In this document: one piece after another, positions 26,907 through 33,917 of the stretch
How the letters are laid out: each line of letters opens with the position of its first letter
Position numbering within the stretch: position 1 is the stretch's first letter
NCBI GenBank assembly: GCA_015066955.1
Contig: SVNJ01000005.1
Coordinates: forward strand, 1-33,917
Source: Ruminococcus sp.
Lineage (GTDB): Bacteria; Bacillota; Clostridia; Oscillospirales; Ruminococcaceae
Length of the DNA stretch: 33,917 nt
Reading direction: 5' to 3'
Translations under genes and position numbers: made by a program
Notes under the pieces: generated by a model
What the model saw: only the letters and a program-made list of their open reading frames with translations
Databases searched by the model: none
What the model was told of the DNA's origin: nothing

Positions 26907-29225
26907 TCAAGCCTTAACGGTATAGGTGCTTCCGGGAGTTGTGCTGAAAATGATTACACCGTTTTCAATACGTGAGCCTACTGTTTCGCCGTCGCAGACT
27001 ATGCTTACAACGCAGTTTGCTCTTACACGGCATTCTCCGCCGTTATCCGAAGTTATTTCTGCGGATTTAAGCTTTCCGTCAGCCCACTCAATATCAACTC
27101 CGAAGCCGCCCTTTGCACGAAGTCCCTTTACATAGCCCTCAGACCATGCTTCGGGAAGTGCGGGCAGAAGATTGATTTCTCCGCAGCAGCTCTGGAGAAG
27201 AGCCTCAGTAATTGCCGCTGTACCGCCGAAATTACCGTCAATCTGGAACGGCGGATGTGAATCAAGCATATTGGGGTTGGTGGAATGTGCAAGAAGCTTT
27301 TTGATGTTCTCGTATACCATGCGGTTATCGTAAAGACGTGCCCACATATTTGCAATCCACGCACAGCTCCAGCCTGTATGCCCGCCTCCGTGAATAAGTC
27401 TGCGGATAAGTGTTGCTCTTGCCGCATCAGCAAGCTTCGGGGTTTTATTCGGAGTAATAAGGTCGGCAGGATGAAGTGCAAAAAGCTGAGAAATATGACG
27501 GTGACCGATTTCAACCTCGTCGTAGTCCTCCGCCCACTCCTGAATCTGACCGTACTTGCCGATTTCAGGCTGAGGAAGCTTTTCAAGCTGAGCCTTAAGC
27601 TTTTTCGCAAGACTGTGGTCTGTATCAAGAATTTCCGTGCACTTAATAACGGCATTGTAGAGCACTGTGATAATCTGTGAATCCATTGAGGGACCCATGC
27701 AGAGGCAGCCCTTGACGCCCTTGTCGGTAAGATATGTATTTTCGGGTGAAACGGAAGGACATGTTACAAGCTGTCCGTTTTCGTTTTCAATAAGGTATTC
27801 CGTAAAGAATTCCGCCGCCTCTCTGAGGATATGGTACTTCTCTTCAAGGAATTCCCTGTCAAGAGTATATTCGTAATGCTCAAAAATGTGGAGCGCAAGC
27901 CACGCACCGCCCATAGGCCATATCGTAGCAGGCATCCATAAATCCTGAGGAGCTGTATCACCCCATATATCGGTATTGTGGTGGCATACAAAGCCCTTGT
28001 TTATGCCGTACATTTCCTTTGCGGTAATTCTTCCGTTTTCGCATACCCTTTCAAGCAGGTCAAAAAGCGGAAGGTGACACTCGGAAAGATTGCAGCTTTC
28101 GGCACACCAGTAATTCATCTCGGTATTGATATTAACGGTAAATCTGCTTCCCCATGCAGGCCACATATCCTGATTCCAAATACCCTGAAGATTCATAGGC
28201 TGAGTGCCCGGACGGCTTGCGGAAATCATGAGGTAGCGTCCGTAGTTGAAATAAAGCTCGATAAGCTTGTTGTCGTGGATATTTCTCACACATTCCTTAT
28301 CATCAAGCTCATTTCCCCTCAGACGTGCAATTCGCTCATCTGTAGGCATATCCGTAAGATTCGCTTCACTGTTGTCATTGAGATTAAGCTCAACTCTTTC
28401 AAAAAGCTCTCTGTAGTCGCTTGCATGACGATAGTAAAGCTCATCGTATTCGCACTGTAGTGCCATTTCAGCGTCAACCTCTGCCGATTCCTCGTAGCAC
28501 TCACTGTAGAAGCTTGTGCGTACGGAAAGCACTATCATAACCTCATCTGCATTTTTCACGGAAAGCTTTCCTCCGAGAGTACGAAGCTCGCCGCCTGATG
28601 TCTTTGCACCGACAGCCGCCGCAAAGAATATACCGTCCTTTGAGCCTGTGCCGCCTGTATAAAGGAGCATATTTTCTCCGCAGGGACGGTTATCGTCATA
28701 GTAGTCATCACGTCCGTCAATACCGCAGGAAAGGGATATGCTTCCGGGCTGTGAGGCTGAGATGTGTATAACCATAACCTCATCGGGAGCGGACACGAAA
28801 ACCTCTCTTGTGTATGTAGTTTCTCCGACAGTAAACTGTACTGTTGTCACTGCATCGGAAAGGTCAAGCACACGGGAATAATCCTTAGCCTTGCCGTCAA
28901 GCTCCATACTGATTGAAAGCTCGCCAAGAGGCATATAATGACGCATATTAGGAGTTACACCCTGAAGCTTCTCAAAAGCAATCTTTTCAGCTTCGGGAAT
29001 ACGTCCTTCTGCAAGAAGTGCACGCACCTGTGCAAGACCTTCCTTAGCATCGGGATTCACACGGTGACGCAGTCCGCCCGACCATACAGAGTCCTCGTTG
29101 AGCTTGATTACCTCGTTTGCAGTGCCGCCGAAAACCATTCCGCCGATTCTGCCGTTTCCTACGGGAAGAGCCTCGTCAAAGCTTTCCGCAGGCTTTATAT
29201 ATCTTAAAATTGTTTCGGTTTCCAT
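26907..29225 (-). CDS. GH95-like alpha-L-fucosidase/galactosidase family protein, no signal peptide
   Basis: [113 protein letters not shown]. Confidence 0.92.
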   Translation of the reverse strand: METETILRYIKPAESFDEALPVGNGRIGGMVFGGTANEVIKLNEDSVWSGGLRHRVNPDAKEGLAQVRALLAEGRIPEAEKIAFEKLQGVTPNMRHYMPLGELSISMELDGKAKDYSRVLDLSDAVTTVQFTVGETTYTREVFVSAPDEVMVIHISASQPGSISLSCGIDGRDDYYDDNRPCGENMLLYTGGTGSKDGIFFAAAVGAKTSGGELRTLGGKLSVKNADEVMIVLSVRTSFYSECYEESAEVDAEMALQCEYDELYYRHASDYRELFERVELNLNDNSEANLTDMPTDERIARLRGNELDDKECVRNIHDNKLIELYFNYGRYLMISASRPGTQPMNLQGIWNQDMWPAWGSRFTVNINTEMNYWCAESCNLSECHLPLFDLLERVCENGRITAKEMYGINKGFVCHHNTDIWGDTAPQDLWMPATIWPMGGAWLALHIFEHYEYTLDREFLEEKYHILREAAEFFTEYLIENENGQLVTCPSVSPENTYLTDKGVKGCLCMGPSMDSQIITVLYNAVIKCTEILDTDHSLAKKLKAQLEKLPQPEIGKYGQIQEWAEDYDEVEIGHRHISQLFALHPADLITPNKTPKLADAARATLIRRLIHGGGHTGWSCAWIANMWARLYDNRMVYENIKKLLAHSTNPNMLDSHPPFQIDGNFGGTAAITEALLQSCCGEINLLPALPEAWSEGYVKGLRAKGGFGVDIEWADGKLKSAEITSDNGGECRVRANCVVSIVCDGETVGSRIENGVIIFSTTPGSTYTVKA

Positions 29226-29348
29226 ATCAATAATCTCCTTTCGGGGATTTGGCTTATTTGTTTCTTTACATTATAACACATATTTTCGGCGTTTGCAAAT
29301 TTCCCGTGTATTTCCCTGAATTTTCTGAAACAAATTATAAAAATCCGC

Positions 29349-29377
29349 TTGACAAAGGGACGAAAGTGTGTTAATAT
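29349..29377 (+). promoter_or_regulatory. Promoter of the thr T-box transcript
   Basis: TTGACA (29349-29354), 17 bp, TAATAT (29372-29377). Confidence 0.85.
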
Positions 29378-29384
29378 GAACAAT

Positions 29385-29625
29385 AGAATATCCTTAAAAC
29401 GTTGATGAGGAAGGCTTTTCCGCTTGCTTTTTTCAGAGAGCAGCCGTTCGGTGCGAGGCTGCAACAGCATGGAATATACAGCACACCGCCTCTGAGTATG
29501 CCCAATACGCATCGGGTGCTCCCGTTACAGAGCCAATGAGATACGGAGTATTTTCCGTGTGAATCAGGGTGGAACCACGATTTTTGTCGTCCCTTGAGCC
29601 GCTTTGCGGTTTGAGGGATTTTTTG
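29385..29625 (+). promoter_or_regulatory. T-box leader (probably Thr-specific)
   Basis: GTTGATGAGGAAG stem I start, AGAGAG, CGGTGCGAGG distal-loop-like element, T-box AGGGTGGAACCACG (29566-29579), terminator stem CCCTTGAGCCGC/GCGGTTTGAGGG plus ATTTTTTG (29591-29625). Candidate specifier ACC at 29485-29487. Confidence 0.88.
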
Positions 29626-29641
29626 TTTATGAGGGTATCTT

Positions 29642-30199
29642 ATGGAACGCATAACACGTAAGAAGCTGCGTCTTGAAAATTATGATTACAGCCGTAATGG
29701 TGCTTATTTCGTAACGGTTTGTACGATAAATAAAATGTGCTTATTCTGGGAGCCTCAGAATAAATATCAACCGATTGAATCAGATTCATCTGCTGTAGGG
29801 GCGGTCATCGGCCGCCCGAACCGAAAAATTCATCTTTCCGAATATGGAAGATATGTCAAGGAAGCCCTTAACAATATACACACGTATTATCCAACGGTAC
29901 ATGTTGACAAATACGTTATAATGCCCAATCATATTCATATTATTCTGCGAATTGATAAAGATTTTCAAAATGCAAATGAACAATATGACGGGCGGCCGAT
30001 GACCGCCCCTACAATTTCGTGGGTCATTAATCATATGAAGGGATATGTATCCAAACAAATCGGATTTTCCCTTTGGCAGCGTTCATTCAACGACCACATA
30101 ATCCGAAATCAAGCCGAATATGCCGCATATTGGCAGTACATTGAAAACAACCCCATTAATTGGGAAAACGATGAACTGTTCAGCAATGAAAAACTGTAG
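29642..30199 (+). CDS. REP-associated tyrosine transposase-like protein (Y1_Tnp / RAYT)
   Basis: RLENYDYSRNGAYFVTVCT, HUH-type motif MPNHIHIILRI, SFNDHIIRNQAEYAAYWQYIENNPINW. The ORF itself contains REP-like palindromes. Confidence 0.92.
   Translation: MERITRKKLRLENYDYSRNGAYFVTVCTINKMCLFWEPQNKYQPIESDSSAVGAVIGRPNRKIHLSEYGRYVKEALNNIHTYYPTVHVDKYVIMPNHIHIILRIDKDFQNANEQYDGRPMTAPTISWVINHMKGYVSKQIGFSLWQRSFNDHIIRNQAEYAAYWQYIENNPINWENDELFSNEKL
29794..29818 (+). repeat. REP-like unit inside RAYT ORF
   Basis: tgtaggggcggtcatcggccgcccg. Confidence 0.85.
29989..30013 (-). repeat. REP-like unit inside RAYT ORF (inverted)
   Basis: cgggcggccgatgaccgcccctaca, exact reverse complement of 29794-29818. Confidence 0.88.
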
Positions 30200-30219
30200 G
30201 GGCGGTCATCAGCCACCCA
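30195..30219 (+). repeat. REP-like unit overlapping RAYT stop codon
   Basis: tgtaggggcggtcatcagccaccca; the TAG of tgTAGggg is the RAYT stop codon (30197-30199). Confidence 0.8.
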
Positions 30220-30274
30220 CCTGCAAAACACAAATCATTAATAAATAATAACATCACATAAAGGAGTAATAACT

Positions 30275-32221
30275 ATGATTAAACTTACACTCAAAGACGG
30301 AAGCATTCGTGAAATCGAATCAGCAATGCCCGCTTCCGAAATCATCAAGGGCATCGGTATGGGACTTTACAAGGCTTCATGCTGCGTAAAGCTCAACGGC
30401 GAGGTCAAGGACCTCCGTACAGTTGTTGACAGCGACTGCGAATTCGAGGTATGCACCTTCGACAGTATCGACGGTAAGAAAACCTTCTGGCACACAGCTT
30501 CACATATTCTTGCACAGGCTGTAAAGAGACTCTACCCCAATGCTAAGCTTGCAATCGGTCCTGCTATCGATAACGGCTTCTACTATGACTTCGACCTTGA
30601 AAAGCCCTTCACTCCCGAAGAGCTTGAAAAAATCGAAGCTGAAATGAAGAAAATCGTCAAGGAGGGTCTCCCCCTTGAGCAGTTTGAGCTTTCTCCTCAG
30701 GAGGCTATTGCTAAGCTTAAGGAAATGGATGAGCCCTACAAGGTTGAGCTTTGTGAGGAGCACGCTGACAAGGGCGAGCCTATCTCATTCTACAAGCAGG
30801 GCGAATTTGTTGACCTTTGTGCAGGTCCTCACCTCATGACAACAGCTCCCGTAAAGGCATTCAAGCTTCTTTCATGTACAGGTGCTTACTGGAGAGGCTC
30901 GGAAAAGAACAAGATGCTTTCAAGAGTATACGCAACAGCTTACCCTAAGGCAGCTGACCTTGACGCTGACCTCAAGCAGCGTGAGGAAGCTAAGATGCGT
31001 GACCACAACAAGCTCGGTCGTGAGCTTGAGCTTTTCACAACAGTTGACTGTATCGGTCAGGGACTTCCTGTACTTCTTCCTAAGGGCGCAAGAGTTGTAC
31101 AGCTTCTCCAGCGCTGGATTGAGGACGAGGAGCAGAAGAGAGGCTATCTCCTTACAAAGACACCTCTTATGGCCAAGTCTGACCTTTATAAAATTTCAGG
31201 CCACTGGGACCACTACCTTGACGGTATGTTCGTTCTCGGCGACCCCACAGATGAAACTAAGGAATGCTTTGCACTCCGTCCTATGACATGTCCCTTCCAG
31301 TATCAGGTATTCCTCAACAGACAGCGTTCATACCGTGACCTTCCTATGAGACTCGGCGAGACCTCAACACTTTTCCGTAACGAAGACAGCGGCGAGATGC
31401 ACGGTCTTATCCGTGTACGTCAGTTCACAATCTCCGAAGGACACCTTATTCTCCGTCCCGAACAGCTTGAAGAAGAATTCAAGGGCTGTCTCGAGCTTGC
31501 AAAGTATGTTCTTGATACTGTAGGTATGCTTGAGGACTGTACCTTCCGCTTCTCACAGTGGGATCCTGCTAACCCGAAGAATAAGTATGAGGGTACTGCT
31601 GAACAGTGGGAGACTGCACAGGCAGCTATGGCAAAGATTCTTGACAATCTCGGAGTTGAATACGAGGTTGGTATCGATGAGGCTGCATTCTACGGTCCTA
31701 AGCTTGATATTCAGTATAAGAATGTTTACGGCAAGGAAGATACTATCGTAACTATTCAGATCGATATGCTTCTTGCTGAAAAATTCGGCATGGAGTACGT
31801 TGACGTTGACGGTTCAAAGAAGCGTCCTTACATCATTCACAGAACTTCACTCGGCTGCTACGAGAGAACACTTGCTTATCTTATTGAAAAGTATGCAGGC
31901 GCATTCCCGCTCTGGCTTGCTCCCGAACAGGTTCGTATCGTCCCTGTTGCTGACCGTCACCTTGAATACTGCAACAGCGTTCTTGCTAAGCTTGAAGCTG
32001 CAGGAATCCGTGCGACAATCGACGACAGAGCTGAAAAGGTAGGCTGGAAGATTCGCTCCGCTACAATGGATAAGCTTCCGATCATGCTTACAGTAGGCGA
32101 TAAGGAGGTTGAAGAGCAGACTGTTTCTGTACGTTCAAGACGTGAGGGCGATTTAGGCTCAATGTCTCAGGCTGACCTGCTTGTCAAGCTTATTGATGAT
32201 ATTGCCAAGAAGGTAAGATAA
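30275..32221 (+). CDS. thrS: Threonyl-tRNA synthetase
   Basis: TGS domain, HTASHILAQAVKRLYP, catalytic core RPMTCPFQYQVF, anticodon-binding C-terminus; RBS aaaggag. Confidence 0.97.
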   Translation: MIKLTLKDGSIREIESAMPASEIIKGIGMGLYKASCCVKLNGEVKDLRTVVDSDCEFEVCTFDSIDGKKTFWHTASHILAQAVKRLYPNAKLAIGPAIDNGFYYDFDLEKPFTPEELEKIEAEMKKIVKEGLPLEQFELSPQEAIAKLKEMDEPYKVELCEEHADKGEPISFYKQGEFVDLCAGPHLMTTAPVKAFKLLSCTGAYWRGSEKNKMLSRVYATAYPKAADLDADLKQREEAKMRDHNKLGRELELFTTVDCIGQGLPVLLPKGARVVQLLQRWIEDEEQKRGYLLTKTPLMAKSDLYKISGHWDHYLDGMFVLGDPTDETKECFALRPMTCPFQYQVFLNRQRSYRDLPMRLGETSTLFRNEDSGEMHGLIRVRQFTISEGHLILRPEQLEEEFKGCLELAKYVLDTVGMLEDCTFRFSQWDPANPKNKYEGTAEQWETAQAAMAKILDNLGVEYEVGIDEAAFYGPKLDIQYKNVYGKEDTIVTIQIDMLLAEKFGMEYVDVDGSKKRPYIIHRTSLGCYERTLAYLIEKYAGAFPLWLAPEQVRIVPVADRHLEYCNSVLAKLEAAGIRATIDDRAEKVGWKIRSATMDKLPIMLTVGDKEVEEQTVSVRSRREGDLGSMSQADLLVKLIDDIAKKVR

Positions 32222-32796
32222 TGTATCTGTCAAAGAATAAGCTTTTATTCTCTCAGCTTGTATCGTGGATTACTGTTTTGTGGACAGCTTTCGGAATTTT
32301 TCTCGGAATCGTTGGAATAGGACTTTGTATCTCGGCAATGAACGGCAACTATAACGTTATAGAAGAAGATGAAATAGAAAGTCACTTTGCAGTGTATATT
32401 GCTTTCATCATTGTTCCGGGAGCTTTTCTGATATGGGCTGTAAGGAATCTTAAGCTTGCAGGAAAGGCTAACAAATTCAACAGTATGTTTGAAAGCGACC
32501 CTGACGGAGTAATATCGGCCGAAAGAGCTTCACGTCTTTTCGGCAAAAACGTATATGAGCTGACTGATCTGTTTGACAAGCTTGTGAAAAAAGGCTATCT
32601 TATAAACTGTTCGCTTCAGAATCCCGATAATCCTGTATTTGTGCTCAATAACGGTGCGGAAACGGTTGAGGAGCGTTATGATATTATTCACTGTCCCAAC
32701 TGCGGTGCACCAAATTCCGTAAAATACGGCTTTATAGAGCAATGTCAGTACTGCGGCTCAAAGGTGAATATGTCTGTAAAAAAGAATATACGCTAA
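32221..32796 (+). CDS. Membrane protein with C-terminal zinc-ribbon (CPNCG...CQYCG)
   Basis: TAATG overlap with the thrS stop; two hydrophobic N-terminal segments; IIHCPNCGAPNSVKYGFIEQCQYCGSKV. Confidence 0.78.
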   Translation: MYLSKNKLLFSQLVSWITVLWTAFGIFLGIVGIGLCISAMNGNYNVIEEDEIESHFAVYIAFIIVPGAFLIWAVRNLKLAGKANKFNSMFESDPDGVISAERASRLFGKNVYELTDLFDKLVKKGYLINCSLQNPDNPVFVLNNGAETVEERYDIIHCPNCGAPNSVKYGFIEQCQYCGSKVNMSVKKNIR

Positions 32797-32804
32797 AATA
32801 AAAT

Positions 32805-32838
32805 CCTGAGAAGATCTGGTTCTTCTCAGGATTTTTTC
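32805..32838. terminator. Rho-independent terminator
   Basis: tCCTGAGAAGA-tctggt-TCTTCTCAGGATTTTTTC hairpin plus T-tract. Confidence 0.75.
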
Positions 32839-32848
32839 AATTATATTT

Positions 32849-33337
32849 TCAGTCACGCTTGAAAGCATGCCACACATCAATTTCCTTTTTCTCAGGCACC
32901 TCAAAAAGCGAATTCACCTTGTTGAAAAGTCCCTCATCCACGTAATAATCCAACGAAAGACCGTCCCTGATTCTTTTGTTTCTCTCAATGAAATTAACTG
33001 TCCAGTCTTCATCGTTAATGTCGATATAGTGCCACTCACAGCCGATATTATGCGACCTGTAGTACTCCGTAACAGCAAGCCTGTCGCTTTTCCTCCAGAA
33101 TCCCCAGTCAAGGATAACATTGCACCCTGCACCGACGATTTCCACAGCCTTTTTATGCAGGTAACGGTGAATACTGTCGGCGATTTCATCATGACGTTCA
33201 TCGTTGTTGTGGCTGAAAAGGTCATTCATAACCTCGTCGCTTGAAAGTATGACCGCATTATACTGTTTTTTCAGCTTTTCACAATAGTAAGACTTTCCGC
33301 AGCATATTTTTCCGCATACAGCTATAATTCTGCTCAT
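32849..33337 (-). CDS. P-loop ATP-binding kinase-like protein (AAA_33/zeta-toxin-like fold)
   Basis: MSRIIAVCGKICCGKSYYCEKL Walker A; NVILDWGFWRKSDR. Start 33337 preferred (ggaggtgagacgtATG). Confidence 0.8.
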   Translation of the reverse strand: MSRIIAVCGKICCGKSYYCEKLKKQYNAVILSSDEVMNDLFSHNNDERHDEIADSIHRYLHKKAVEIVGAGCNVILDWGFWRKSDRLAVTEYYRSHNIGCEWHYIDINDEDWTVNFIERNKRIRDGLSLDYYVDEGLFNKVNSLFEVPEKKEIDVWHAFKRD

Positions 33338-33351
33338 ACGTCTCACCTCCG

Positions 33352-33917
33352 TCATGTTCCGAAAATCGTTTCAAGGAATGTCAGTACATAGTCGCCCATT
33401 CCGTAGGAGTAAACGGTTTCCGCCGCAACATCGGGGCGGTCGGTGATTATATTGTCTACTCCCATTGAAATCATACGTTCAATGTCACTTTTATTGTTTA
33501 CCGTCCACACAAATACCTTTTTGCCGCTTTTATGGGCGGTGCTGACGATATTCTGATTGACAAAGATATGATTGAGGCTTACTGCGTCTATATCCCTGAG
33601 CTGTGAATACACGGCAGTTGTTGCTATATTCGTGATAAGTCCCGTTTTTATGGAAGGCTCAGCCTTTTTCACTGCCTTCAGTGCCTGATAGGAAAATGAC
33701 GTAATATAGCAAGAATCGGTCATTTCATACTCAATTAACAGCTCAACGACCTTTCGTGCGGTATCCGTAGCGTCACCCGTCTTTTTAATTTCAATATTCA
33801 GCAGGATTTCATCACGGGTAAGGTCAAGCACTTCGGAAAGAAGCATGATTCGTGCGTCGGAAAATTCGCCGTCTCCGAACCATTCTCCGCAGGAAAGTTG
33901 TGAAAGCTCATCATAGG
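33352..33917 (-). CDS. Glycerophosphodiester phosphodiesterase (5' truncated by window edge)
   Basis: Frame stays open to the window end (..LSQLSCGEWFGDGEFSDARIMLLSEVLDLTRDEILLNIEIK); VFVWTVNNKSDIERMISMGVDNIITDRPDVA. Confidence 0.88.
   Translation of the reverse strand, partial: YDELSQLSCGEWFGDGEFSDARIMLLSEVLDLTRDEILLNIEIKKTGDATDTARKVVELLIEYEMTDSCYITSFSYQALKAVKKAEPSIKTGLITNIATTAVYSQLRDIDAVSLNHIFVNQNIVSTAHKSGKKVFVWTVNNKSDIERMISMGVDNIITDRPDVAAETVYSYGMGDYVLTFLETIFGT

Noticed and set aside
26836-26910. 25-aa extension of the GH26-like ORF
   Set aside because: The lipoprotein signal peptide and aggagg RBS support the start at 26835.
27128-27655. 175-aa minus-strand ORF inside the GH95-like gene
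   Set aside because: Out-of-frame shadow ORF within a well-supported CDS; low-complexity Arg/Ser/Leu composition.
29204-29652. Minus-strand ORFs across the threonine T-box (29204-29512, 29371-29652)
   Set aside because: They are antisense to a structured leader RNA and have no recognisable protein features.
1-33917. tRNA or rRNA genes, classical IS elements, prophage or known anti-phage defence systems
   Set aside because: None recognised on reading either strand; the only mobile-element gene seen is the RAYT-like transposase.

Overview
The window looks like the chromosome of a cellulosome-bearing, Ruminococcus-like Firmicute. This is inferred from two dockerin-bearing secreted proteins (an LRR protein and a GH5 enzyme), dipicolinate synthase genes, T-box leaders and codon style. 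Going left to right it contains: (1) an overlapping cluster of at least four paralogous lipoprotein genes followed by an ABC ATPase and permease; (2) a minus-strand cluster cysE-cysS-GNAT-MBL hydrolase-rlmH, with a probable cysteine T-box leader before cysE; (3) a hypothetical gene and dpaA-dpaB; (4) an LRR-dockerin protein and glyS; (5) a YtrA-type GntR-ABC operon with a recognisable operator; (6) a GH5-dockerin enzyme; (7) a family 2 glycosyltransferase, a GH26-like lipoprotein and a GH95-like gene; (8) a probable threonine T-box leader followed by a REP-associated (Y1/RAYT-like) transposase and then thrS, a zinc-ribbon protein, a P-loop kinase and a partial GDPD. The most interesting signal is the RAYT gene lodged between the T-box terminator and thrS. 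It carries a perfect 25-bp inverted pair of REP-like palindromes inside its own ORF, and a third unit supplies its stop codon. Related REP-like units are scattered elsewhere: an inverted pair near 7.3 kb, an inverted pair between cysE and cysS, and a degenerate copy near 25.05 kb. All family names come from motif recognition by eye; no database search was run.
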